NCBI RefSeq assembly: GCF_025263485.1
Contig: NZ_CP079863.1
Coordinates: 4,278,001-4,342,000 of the forward strand
DNA from: Mycobacterium sp. SMC-2
GTDB lineage: Bacteria; Actinomycetota; Actinomycetes; Mycobacteriales; Mycobacteriaceae
Reading direction: 5' to 3'
Length of the DNA: 64,000 nt
The notes below the pieces were generated by a model that searched no databases, was not told where the DNA came from, and saw only the letters and a program-made list of their open reading frames with translations. The stretch's first letter is position 1; every line of letters begins with the position of its first letter. The position numbers were made by a program, and so were the translations under genes. Shown here in pieces: positions 50,340 to 58,193 of this stretch.

Positions 50340-51443
50340 TTACAACTCGACTCGGATCGCCCGCTCCGGACAGCTCGCCGCACCCTGGATGGCCTTCTCC
50401 AGCAGGCTCGCGTCGACATGGGGCTTCACGACGACGCAGTAGCCAGCGGAATCGAGTTGGTATATCTCCGGCGCATGCGCGTAGCAGACGCCCCATCCCA
50501 TACAGCGATTCCGGTTGACGACCACTCTTACCGTTTCGCTTTCGTCCGCCACGGCCGCAGCGAAGCGGGCGCGCACGTCATCTTGTGTGGCCGGGACGAG
50601 TGCCTGCTTGGTAATGAGGTTGACCGCACGATCCACCATCTGGGCGTTGGTGGCAGTCCGGAATGTCGATGGGCAATCACCGATGCCCACGCGAATGCCG
50701 AACCCCCGGTTCAGTGCATGTTCCCAAATCTCTTGACACCGTTCTGCCGAGCTCATCGCATACGGCACCACGACGATTTCGTGGTCGATCCACTTTGGGA
50801 TGCGCGAGACTAGGAAGTCGAGGACGTCAGGGTCGGGATCGTTGTGGGACACCCAACGGTCGGAAAAGAACAACTTGATATTCAATGGTTGCCGCAAGAT
50901 CCCGATGCGGGCGGCCAGTATCACCCAGCGTAAGTCGACTGCGTTGAACACACCGATACTGGGCACCAGTCCCAGCTTGGGGAAACGATCGAGTTCGGGC
51001 GGGTAATGCGGGCGGGAGCCGTTCGAACTGGCGGGGCCCAAATCGACTGTCTTGAACTTGTTCTCGTCTTCTAACCACAACACACGCTTGACGTGTTGAG
51101 CCGGGTCGAACGGCGCGAGCAGCAGCCCAGTGGCGGCCGGTGGGTGCTCAGCCAGCGCCCAGATGTGTTCGAGGCTACCGGCATACCCGGGGTAGGCCAG
51201 CGGGTCAACATCACGGGCCGCGGTAGCCAAGATGGTGCGAGAGACCTCGTCGTTGGTCCAGGCCTGCCCACCGTCGTCGCAGCGGGCATGGAATTGGACG
51301 GCAGAGGCTCCGTGCTCAATGCACTCCACCACGTTGCGGGCCGTTTCTTCAGCGCCATAAGGCACATTCGGGTTTTCGTCCTTACTGGCGTCTTCGTTCA
51401 CCCCGACTTCGAGGTACACCTTGCCGTCGTCTCGAAAACTCAT
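50340..51443 (-). CDS. BKACE (DUF849)-ferredoxin fusion protein
   Basis: Protein of 367 aa with two parts. Residues 1-300 resemble the beta-keto-acid cleavage enzyme family (3-keto-5-aminohexanoate cleavage): VYLEVGVNED, AEETARNVVECIEHGASAVQFHAR, LGLVPSIGVFNAVDLRWVILAA, WEHALNRGFGIRVGIGD. The zinc motif HxHxR is QFHAR here, so the first His is Gln, and the usual RVGxED is RVGIGD. Residues 305-367 are a [3Fe-4S]-type ferredoxin of the P450-partner kind: RCMGWGVCYAHAPEIYQLD..SCPERAIRVEL, with Cys spaced C-x5-C...CP. Lies downstream of fdxA and a broken regulator on the same strand. The chemistry is unknown; the fusion and the altered metal site make ordinary BKACE activity doubtful. Confidence 0.8.
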   Translation of the reverse strand: MSFRDDGKVYLEVGVNEDASKDENPNVPYGAEETARNVVECIEHGASAVQFHARCDDGGQAWTNDEVSRTILATAARDVDPLAYPGYAGSLEHIWALAEHPPAATGLLLAPFDPAQHVKRVLWLEDENKFKTVDLGPASSNGSRPHYPPELDRFPKLGLVPSIGVFNAVDLRWVILAARIGILRQPLNIKLFFSDRWVSHNDPDPDVLDFLVSRIPKWIDHEIVVVPYAMSSAERCQEIWEHALNRGFGIRVGIGDCPSTFRTATNAQMVDRAVNLITKQALVPATQDDVRARFAAAVADESETVRVVVNRNRCMGWGVCYAHAPEIYQLDSAGYCVVVKPHVDASLLEKAIQGAASCPERAIRVEL

Positions 51444-51621
51444 TGCGTTGCTGCCCTTCCTTCGCGTGTCCGTAGCCGGTCTTCGGCTTAGAGTCTCGAG
51501 CGGATCCGGCCGCGGCCCGCATCGTCGGGTCGCATGACGGCCGAGGAGGATTGGCCGTCGTTCGTCCGACTACAAGTGCGGAGCGGTCGATCGATTTCTT
51601 TGCACTCGTCTTTTTCTGTTG

Positions 51622-52002
51622 TCGCCCCGGCTTTTTGAACTGCCGCCCACACGCACGGCCCGCGGCCCGCGCCTTGGCACTCGGATCACGACCCGAGGCA
51701 AGTGTCGCCGCCAGGATCTCCGCGACCAGCCGGTAACGGCGCGGTCTTCCGCGGTCCATCCGCGGGATCGCACGAGACATCAGCGTTGGTTCGCCTTGGT
51801 CGCTTGCCACCCGGCTCGACATGCCCGCCCCGGCCGGCGTTAACCAACGTGCCCCGGTGAAAGCGGATGATCTCATGTTGCACCTCAGGCACTTTGGCGA
51901 TCGCGCCCAAATGCTCATCGGGCCGGGTCCCGCCTTCAATACGCGCAGCACATCACGACGGTGACCGGACAACTCCTCCCGTGCCACGGCGGCCACGCGC
52001 AC
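51622..52002 (-). pseudogene. Frameshifted HTH regulator (COG2345-like)
   Basis: No single frame encodes the protein, but joined frames do. GTG 52002 gives ELSGHRRDVLRVLKAGPGPM (ends near 51912). A second frame then gives GAIAKVPEVQHEIIRFHRGT and LVNAGRGGHVE (51910 to about 51805). The first frame resumes with PTLMSRAIPRMDRGRPRRYR and then LVAEILAATLASGRDPSAKARAAGRACGR (about 51795-51622). This is the order of ArsR-like COG2345 regulators: helix 1, recognition helix with xxIRFHxxTLVxAG, then GRPRRYRLLAEILAxxL. Two compensating indels, or sequencing errors, are needed. It overlaps the fdxA 3' end by 67 nt, as a coupled gene would. The rest of 51444-51621 shows no gene. Confidence 0.65.
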
Positions 52003-52352
52003 GCGCGCTGGGGATCCTGTTTGGGCAGACTTGCCACCAACGGTGTGTCGACGCCGAGCGGGCCCATCTTGGCGGCTCCGCCCGGTGACCCAAGGGGCTC
52101 GTCACGGCCCGCCAGTGTTTCGGAAAAGAACTCCGCGTTGTCCGCTAGATAGGGCTGTAGCTCTTCGGGCAGGTCATCCTCGTAGTAGATCGCCTCGACA
52201 GGGCATACGGGCTCGCATGCTCCGCAGTCCACGCACTCGTCGGGATGAATGTAGAGCGCACGGCCCCCCTCGTAGATGCAGTCGACGGGACACTCCTCGA
52301 CGCAGGCCCGGTCCATCACGTCAATGCATGGCTTTCCTATCACGTATGCCAT
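51936..52352 (-). CDS. fdxA: 7Fe ferredoxin (FdxA/FdxC type)
   Basis: Protein of 138 aa beginning MAYVIGKPCIDVMDRACVEECPVDCIYEGG. Cys spacing fits a [3Fe-4S] site (C-x7-C-x3-CP) and a [4Fe-4S] site (CVDCGACEPVCP). EAIYYEDDLPEELQ and PLGSPGGAAKMGPLGVDTPLVASLPKQ complete the FdxA pattern. The last 24 residues (QRACAWPPWHGRS..) exceed the usual length of about 114 and run into the broken regulator gene, so the natural stop may be lost. ATG at 52352 is used because the six codons above it lie in the operator. Low-potential electron carrier, perhaps for the neighbouring oxidoreductases. Confidence 0.88.
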   Translation of the reverse strand: MAYVIGKPCIDVMDRACVEECPVDCIYEGGRALYIHPDECVDCGACEPVCPVEAIYYEDDLPEELQPYLADNAEFFSETLAGRDEPLGSPGGAAKMGPLGVDTPLVASLPKQDPQRACAWPPWHGRSCPVTVVMCCAY

Positions 52353-52359
52353 GGCGTAG

Positions 52360-52387
52360 AGTTTACACAAGAGGGTTTGTATAAACT
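52360..52387. promoter_or_regulatory. 28-bp palindrome in the fdxA divergent promoter
   Basis: AGTTTACACAA (52360-52370), 6-bp spacer, TTGTATAAACT (52377-52387): the arms pair at 10 of 11 positions. It starts 8 bp upstream of fdxA and ends 20 bp before the oxidoreductase ATG, so one bound protein could control both directions. The broken HTH regulator next door is the obvious candidate partner. Confidence 0.65.
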
Positions 52388-52406
52388 AGAGGGAGCGTGG
52401 GCCTCC

Positions 52407-54236
52407 ATGACCGGCAAACACACCTCCTTTCTGCGTTCGCAGGGTGATCACGATGACGACGGACAGCTTGGTCGAAACGTCCCACCCGACAACGACGTCG
52501 GCGATCAGTTTCAGGATGCGGGCTACCGGTCAGAATTGCTGCTGGCCGAGAACATCGTCGACCCGCAGACCTGGGCCGGTGGGATGGAAGATAAACGGGC
52601 GATTGCACCCCGTCTACGCATCGGTCGTGACAGGTGGTTAAACCTATTGTGGCTCATCCCCATTGGGTTCATTCTGCTGATCGCGGCGGTGGCGGCGGGT
52701 AAAGGCCTGCACAACATGCCGGCGGTGCAGGCATTCATCCAGAGGTATCCGGGCACCCCGACGCCTTCTGGGATCAGCCCGGGTATCCCCGCCTGGGTGG
52801 GCTGGACGCACTTCTTCAACCTGTTCCTGATGATCTTCATCATCCGCTCCGGAATTCAAATCCTGTGCGACCATCCACGGCTTTACTTCAGCCGCAACTC
52901 CACCCCAGGAAAGGACGAGTGGCTGCGGGTGGCAAAGCCCGTGCCGGATGACCCGCTGTGGACCGCCAAGGACGACTCGGTTGGACTGCCCGGCCAATTG
53001 GGGCTGCCGGGAATTCGTCACTCGATCGGGCTGGCACGATGGTGGCACCTTGGCATCGACGTCTTGTGGTTACTCAACGGCGCAGTCTTCTACGCGCTGT
53101 TGTTCGTCACCGGCCAATGGCGTCACGTCGTTCCGACCAGCTGGGACGTCTTTCCCAACGCGGCATCGGTTGCGATCCAATACCTGTCGCTGAACTGGCC
53201 GACGGACAACACATGGGTGGCCTACAACGCACTGCAGCTGCTGGCGTACTTCACCACGGTCTTCATCGCCGCACCGCTCGCCGTCATCACCGGTCTTGGC
53301 ATGTCGCCCGCCCTCTCGATGCGTTTCACGGTGATCAGTAAGAGGTTGAGCATCCAGGCCGCCCGCTCACTGCATTTCCTGGTGCTGGTGTATTTCCTGT
53401 TGTTCATCGTCGTCCACGTCACCTTCGTCTTCACCACCGACGCATTGCGCAACCTCAACCACATCTTCGCCGCGCGCGACGACAACGGCTGGGTGGGATT
53501 CGCGATCTTCAGCGTGGCCATGACGGTCGTCATCGTCGGCTGGGTGGCCGCCACGCCGCTAACCTATCGACACCCCCGCGTGGTACAACGGATTGGCTAC
53601 GCGCTCGTCGGGCCGCTGCAGCGGCTGTTCGAGCACACCAACCCCAGGCCGGGTGCGTTCACCGACAAGGACATCTCTCCGTACTTGTGGCACAACGGCA
53701 CCTATCCGGAAAGTGTTGAATACAAAGAGTTAGAGAAGAACGAGTTCGTCGATTGGCGGCTGCGCGTCTACGGCCTCGTCAAGCATCCGACCGAGTTCTC
53801 CCTGGCCGACCTGCATGAGCTGCCCTACCACGAGCAAATCACCCAACACTTCTGCATCCAGGGCTGGTCGGGTGTCGCCAAATGGGGTGGCGTGTCGATG
53901 CAGACGATCATGGATATCGTCAAACCTTTGCGCGAGGCCAAATGGGTGGTGTTCTACTCACTGGGCGCCGGGGCGGATGGCGGAATCTACTACGTCGCCC
54001 ATCCGATCGAGCAGATGAGCCACCACCTGACCATGCTGGCCTACAACATGAACGACGAACCGGTGAGCTACGGCCACGGCGCGCCGTTGCGGCTGCGCAA
54101 CGAGCTCCAACACGGATTCCGGCATGTGAAGTGGATCAAGGGCATTGAGTTCATCGCACACTACTCCGAGCTGGGTAGCGGGTACGGCGGCTACAACGAA
54201 GACCACGAATACTTCGGACGTCACCAAACAATCTGA
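52407..54236 (+). CDS. Cytochrome b-molybdopterin oxidoreductase fusion
   Basis: Protein of 609 aa. About six membrane helices in residues 75-385 (WLNLLWLIPIGFILLIAAVA; WTHFFNLFLMIFII; WWHLGIDVLWLLNGAVFYALLF; AYFTTVFIAAPLAVITGLGM; LHFLVLVYFLLFIVVHVTFVF; FAIFSVAMTVVIVGWVAAT) form a cytochrome b561-like unit, with candidate haem His in WTHFF, RWWHLG, SLHFLV and VVHVTF. Residues 415-609 are a sulphite-oxidase/MsrP-type molybdopterin domain: the Mo-ligand Cys is C483 in QHFCIQGWSGVAKWGGV, followed by LAYNMNDEPVSYGHGAPLRL. Together they could pass electrons between quinone and a Mo-site substrate. The frame is open to 52245 over fdxA; ATG 52407 after GAGGGAG is preferred, though the N-terminus is uncertain. 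Divergent from fdxA. Confidence 0.85.
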   Translation: MTGKHTSFLRSQGDHDDDGQLGRNVPPDNDVGDQFQDAGYRSELLLAENIVDPQTWAGGMEDKRAIAPRLRIGRDRWLNLLWLIPIGFILLIAAVAAGKGLHNMPAVQAFIQRYPGTPTPSGISPGIPAWVGWTHFFNLFLMIFIIRSGIQILCDHPRLYFSRNSTPGKDEWLRVAKPVPDDPLWTAKDDSVGLPGQLGLPGIRHSIGLARWWHLGIDVLWLLNGAVFYALLFVTGQWRHVVPTSWDVFPNAASVAIQYLSLNWPTDNTWVAYNALQLLAYFTTVFIAAPLAVITGLGMSPALSMRFTVISKRLSIQAARSLHFLVLVYFLLFIVVHVTFVFTTDALRNLNHIFAARDDNGWVGFAIFSVAMTVVIVGWVAATPLTYRHPRVVQRIGYALVGPLQRLFEHTNPRPGAFTDKDISPYLWHNGTYPESVEYKELEKNEFVDWRLRVYGLVKHPTEFSLADLHELPYHEQITQHFCIQGWSGVAKWGGVSMQTIMDIVKPLREAKWVVFYSLGAGADGGIYYVAHPIEQMSHHLTMLAYNMNDEPVSYGHGAPLRLRNELQHGFRHVKWIKGIEFIAHYSELGSGYGGYNEDHEYFGRHQTI

Positions 54237-54897
54237 CGCGCGCAGGGGCTGTTCGGATTGTAAAAATGTGGGGAGGGGCTAAGTCCATGGCCGACAACGA
54301 ACTCGACGTGCGGCGGCAGCCCATGTCCGGGCCGCCGCGAGCCTCGACAAACACGCCGATATCGCGGACCGCTACGCAGCACCGAACGCCCGAGTGGCCA
54401 GGAAGTCCGACGCCGGTAGGTCGGCGCGGCGGACCGCTGGATCGCGCGGCACGGCGACGCAGCCGAACACATACAAGCCGATCCCGGCTTGGTGCGGAGA
54501 TTCCCGCTAGCACAACGCTGCCGCAATGCTGCCATTGACTAATGTCACCATTTGCTATTGACTTTATTGCATGGCGGACGACGTTCCGGCCCGCGGGTCA
54601 GTGCGGTCCCGCGGCGTGCCAGCGGTAAGTGCATACACGCTGCGGCCGGTCACGGTCCGGGTACCGCCTCAGGGGTCCGAGATCGGCGGCGCGGAGACGC
54701 TCGAAGACGACGCGCGCCGGCTCGCCGCTGGCATCCAAACAGGTTGGGGCCAAAACGGGTTGATCGCCTGCCCGCGTCAGCCACACGTACTTCAGGCATT
54801 GCCACGCATGACTCCCGAAGACGCCAAGACCGTGACTTACGTCGCGCCGCACTCGTTACAGGACGCACGCGCCACGACCCGGGAGGTGCACTGAGGA
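54237..54897 (+). other. 661-bp gap with gene debris, promoter repeats and one doubtful ORF
   Basis: No well-supported gene. A coding-like stretch near 54432-54512 reads RWIARHGDAAEHIQADPGL in one frame but has no proper start. A direct repeat ATTGACT occurs at 54534-54540 and 54557-54563, with TGACTAATGTCA at 54536-54547 forming a short palindrome; these probably mark the promoter or operator of the downstream SDR-BVMO-MerR operon. An ATG at 54571 opens 107 codons (MADDVPARGSVRSRG.. to TREVH) ending 3 bp before the SDR; it has no ribosome site or recognisable motif, and may be a leader region or decayed gene. Confidence 0.4.
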
Positions 54898-55746
54898 ATG
54901 CTGGACAGACTCCTGGGCAGGTCGAAGGCCAGCCGCGACGCGTCGGCGGTGGTGACCGGCGCCGGAAGCGGCATTGGTGCGGCCTTCGCCGTCGAACTCG
55001 GGCACCGCGGCGGCGCGGTCGTGTGCAGCGACATCGACGTGACCGCCGCCCAAAGGACGGCCGACGAAATCACCGAACGGGGCGGCAAGGCCACCGCAAT
55101 CCGTTGCGACGTATCGCGATTCGAGGACGTCGAGGCGCTGGCCGAGCAATCGCAGGCCTGGTTTTCCGGGCCGCCCACCCTGGTGATCAACAATGCCGGC
55201 GTCGGCGCCGGCGGCGCGGCCATCGGCGATGCACCGCTTGAGGATTGGGTGTGGACCTTGGGGATCAACCTGTGGGGGCCCATCCACGGCTGTCACGTGT
55301 TCACCCCGATCCTGCGGGAGGCCGGTCGGTCGCACGCGCCTCGCGGCATCATCAACGTGGCCTCCGCAGCGGCGTTCGGCGCGGCCCCGGGTATGGCCGC
55401 CTACAACGTCAGCAAGGCGGGCGTGCTGTCACTTTCGGAGACCCTGGCCGCCGAATTGGCCGGTACCGGGGTGAGAGTCACCGTGCTGTGTCCGACCTTC
55501 GTGAAGACGAACATCGTCGAGTCGGGCCGCATCAGCGAGGAGTCCAGCGAGCTGGCCAACAGATTGATGCGCTGGACCGGATTCTCGGCGGACAAAGTCG
55601 CGCGGATTTGCCTGGACGCACACGACCGCGGCGACCTGTACTGCATGCCGCAACTCGACGCCAAGATCGGCTGGAGCATCAAACGCCTGGCGCCGCAGGC
55701 GTATACGCGTGCGGCCGGCCTGGTGTCCCGAATCAACCTGCCCTGA
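54898..55746 (+). CDS. Short-chain dehydrogenase/reductase
   Basis: Classical SDR, 282 aa. Cofactor motif TGAGSGIG (residues 20-27), acidic CSDID turn suggesting NAD(H), INNAGVG, Ser in NVASAAAFGAAPG and YNVSK catalytic pair. The C-terminus continues into a helical tail (WSIKRLAPQAYTRAAGLVSRINLP). First clear gene of a four-gene plus-strand operon with the diiron protein (24 bp on), a flavin monooxygenase and a MerR regulator. Likely interconverts alcohol and ketone for the monooxygenase, which is inference from the pairing. Confidence 0.9.
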   Translation: MLDRLLGRSKASRDASAVVTGAGSGIGAAFAVELGHRGGAVVCSDIDVTAAQRTADEITERGGKATAIRCDVSRFEDVEALAEQSQAWFSGPPTLVINNAGVGAGGAAIGDAPLEDWVWTLGINLWGPIHGCHVFTPILREAGRSHAPRGIINVASAAAFGAAPGMAAYNVSKAGVLSLSETLAAELAGTGVRVTVLCPTFVKTNIVESGRISEESSELANRLMRWTGFSADKVARICLDAHDRGDLYCMPQLDAKIGWSIKRLAPQAYTRAAGLVSRINLP

Positions 55747-55770
55747 TCGCCCAACGCAAAGGAGCTCCCG

Positions 55771-56691
55771 GTGGCCATCGACATGGAAGCCATGCTCGCC
55801 AAGATCAAGGATCGGCAATGGGCGCTCGCCGACATCGATTGGGACGCGCCCGGTGCCGATACCATCCGGCCCGAATTTCGTCCCAAACTCAAGGCATTCA
55901 TGGCCGACCTGTGCTGGATCGAGAACGTGGGTGCGCGGGGCTTCGCCGCGCTGGCCAAGAAGGCGCCCGACCCGACGCTGGCGGAGATATACCGCTATTT
56001 CCATGCCGAGGAGCAGCGTCATGCCAACGCCGAGATGGCGCTGATGAAGCGATGGGGGATGCTCGACGACGGCGAAGTCCCAGAGCCGAACGTCAACATC
56101 CGGCTGGCTATCGAGTGGCTCGACGCGTTCTCCGACGACATGCCGCTGTCCGTGCTGGGCACCGTCATACCCATGCTCGAGGTGGCCCTCGACGGCGCGC
56201 TGCTGAAGTTCCTGCTGGACAGCGTCGAGGATCCCGTCTGCCATCAGGTGTTCGAAAAGATCAACAACGACGAGTCTCGGCACATCGCAGTCGATTTCGA
56301 GGTGCTCGACATGATCGGGCACGCGACGGCGCGCCGGCTTACCATCGAACTCGTCGGCCGCTTCGCCTCACCGGGTCTCATCATCGGCATGCTCATGTAC
56401 GTGCCGCTGCTCAAACGCATCTACGCCGAGATGGCCGAAATGGGCTTGGAGCCCGAGCGGCTGAACAACGCGGTCAAGCGTTTCAAGGAACTCGGCGAAC
56501 GGGGCGAACACACCTGGCGCGTGCCCACCTATCAGCTGCTCAAGCGGCACGGCGCGATGGTGGTCAACGCCCGACACCCGTATCAGATGCTGGCCAGTTC
56601 CATGGTCTGGCTCTCGGATCGCTACCCCAAGCCACTTCTGCGACCGGTGCCCAGCTGGTTCAAGGAACTCACCTACAAGCCGGCGGCTTGA
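55771..56691 (+). CDS. Ferritin-like diiron protein
   Basis: Protein of 306 aa with two ExxH helices of a carboxylate-bridged diiron site: YFHAEEQRHANAEMALMKRWG and EKINNDESRHIAVDFEVLDMIG. The matching Glu-bearing helices are ADLCWIENVGARGFA and MLEVALDGALLKFLL. A hydrophobic stretch (LIIGMLMYVPLLKRIYAEM) and a basic C-terminal part follow. The GTG start is preceded by AAAGGAGCTCCCG. Could be an oxygenase, desaturase-like enzyme or oxygen/peroxide handler; nothing in the sequence decides. The stop overlaps or nearly abuts the monooxygenase start, so the two are coupled. Confidence 0.8.
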   Translation: MAIDMEAMLAKIKDRQWALADIDWDAPGADTIRPEFRPKLKAFMADLCWIENVGARGFAALAKKAPDPTLAEIYRYFHAEEQRHANAEMALMKRWGMLDDGEVPEPNVNIRLAIEWLDAFSDDMPLSVLGTVIPMLEVALDGALLKFLLDSVEDPVCHQVFEKINNDESRHIAVDFEVLDMIGHATARRLTIELVGRFASPGLIIGMLMYVPLLKRIYAEMAEMGLEPERLNNAVKRFKELGERGEHTWRVPTYQLLKRHGAMVVNARHPYQMLASSMVWLSDRYPKPLLRPVPSWFKELTYKPAA

Positions 56692-56693
56692 CC

Positions 56694-58190
56694 GTGGCGA
56701 CCGAACACACCTACGCCACACTCATCGTCGGGGCCGGCTTCACCGGACTGGGAGCGGCTATTCGACTGGCCGACGCCGGGGTCGACGACATCGTGATCCT
56801 GGAACGCAGCGACCGCATCGGCGGAACCTGGCGCGACACAACCTATCCCGGCGCCAGCTGTGACGTCCCCTCGCTGCTGTATTCCTACACGTTCGTCAAG
56901 AACCCCGCCTGGTCGCGTACGTACTCCCCCGCCCCGGAGATCTGCCGCCATCTCGAAGACATGGCAACGAGATTCGGCATCCGCCGCCACATCCGATTCG
57001 GCCATGAGGTCAGCAACCTCACCTTCGACGAGGATGCCGGCAGCTGGATCGCAACCACCACGGGCGGCAGGCGGTTTTTTGCGCGCACCGTCGTGCTGGC
57101 CTCCGGACCGCTGTCGGACGTCAGCCTGCCAGACATCCGCGGCCTGGACAGCTACCGCGGACACAAGATTCACAGCGCCCGCTGGGACCACGACTACGAC
57201 TTCGCGGGCAAGCGGGTCGCCGTCATCGGCACGGGAGCCAGCGCGATCCAGATCATCCCCGAGTTGGTGAAGCGGGCCGGTTTCGTCAAGGTGTTCCAAC
57301 GCACGCCGTGCTGGGTGCTGCCACGCCTGGACGTGGCCACACCGCCGGCCGTGCAAGCCCTGTTCACGAAAGTTCCTGCCGCCCAGGAACTTGCGCGCCA
57401 GGCCTTGTTCTGGGGCCATGAGGCCAGCGCCACCGCGCTGGTGTGGGACACGCCGTTGACATCGCTGGTTGCGCGTCTGGGGCGGGCACACCTGCGCGCT
57501 CAGGTGAAGGATCCGTGGCTGCGGCGCCAGCTGACCCCGGACTTCCGGCCAGGGTGCAAGCGGATGCTGATCTCCAGCGATTACTACCCCGCCCTGCAGC
57601 GGGAGAACTGCAAGCTCATCGACTGGCCGATCGCCACCCTGAGTCCGGCGGGAATCCGCACCAGCGACGGCATCGAGCACCACCTCGACTGCATCGTGTT
57701 CGCCACCGGCTACGACGTCCATCTCACCGGACCGCCCTTTGCGGTTACCGGGCTCGGCGGTCGCTCGCTGGCCGACGAATGGGCCGGTGGCGCACAGGCG
57801 TACAAGAGCATCAACGTGCACGGCTACCCGAATTTGTTCGTCATGACCGGACCCAACTCCGGGCCGGGCCACAACTCGCTGCTGGTTTACATCGAGGGTC
57901 AACTGGACTACGCGGTGCGTGGCATCGCCGCCATCCTCGACAACGACCTGCGCTATCTCGACGTGCGCGAAGATGTCCAGCGCCGGCACAACGATCGCCT
58001 GCAGCGCCGCCTCGCCAGGACGACGTGGATGTCAGGCTGCCGCAGTTGGTACCTCACCAAGGACGGATACAACGGGTCGATGTACCCGGGTTTCGCGACA
58101 CAGTATCTTCGCCAGATGAGGGATTTCCGCTACGAGGATTACCGAGCGGTGGCGCGCAGCGCCAGGGTGTTCGCCGCCTCGTCGGGCTGA
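56694..58190 (+). CDS. Flavin-containing (Baeyer-Villiger-type) monooxygenase
   Basis: Protein of 498 aa. FAD motif LIVGAGFTGLGAAIRL, then ERSDRIGGTWRDTTYPGASCDVPSLLYSY, the second nucleotide motif VAVIGTGASAIQIIPEL and ATGYD (FATGYDVHLTGPP). A fingerprint-like stretch FKVFQRTPCW-type (KVFQRTPCWVLPR) fits Baeyer-Villiger monooxygenases such as EthA/MymA. The frame is open to 55245, but only as the antisense-like shadow of earlier genes; GTG 56694, or TTG 56688 overlapping the preceding stop as TTGA, gives the correct N-terminus. Inserts oxygen into a ketone, or oxidises N or S. Confidence 0.9.
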   Translation: MATEHTYATLIVGAGFTGLGAAIRLADAGVDDIVILERSDRIGGTWRDTTYPGASCDVPSLLYSYTFVKNPAWSRTYSPAPEICRHLEDMATRFGIRRHIRFGHEVSNLTFDEDAGSWIATTTGGRRFFARTVVLASGPLSDVSLPDIRGLDSYRGHKIHSARWDHDYDFAGKRVAVIGTGASAIQIIPELVKRAGFVKVFQRTPCWVLPRLDVATPPAVQALFTKVPAAQELARQALFWGHEASATALVWDTPLTSLVARLGRAHLRAQVKDPWLRRQLTPDFRPGCKRMLISSDYYPALQRENCKLIDWPIATLSPAGIRTSDGIEHHLDCIVFATGYDVHLTGPPFAVTGLGGRSLADEWAGGAQAYKSINVHGYPNLFVMTGPNSGPGHNSLLVYIEGQLDYAVRGIAAILDNDLRYLDVREDVQRRHNDRLQRRLARTTWMSGCRSWYLTKDGYNGSMYPGFATQYLRQMRDFRYEDYRAVARSARVFAASSG

Positions 58191-58193
58191 CAC

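Noticed and set aside
55245..56693. 480-codon extension upstream of the flavin monooxygenase
   Set aside because: It overlaps the SDR and diiron genes in another frame; the FAD motif begins right after GTG 56694.
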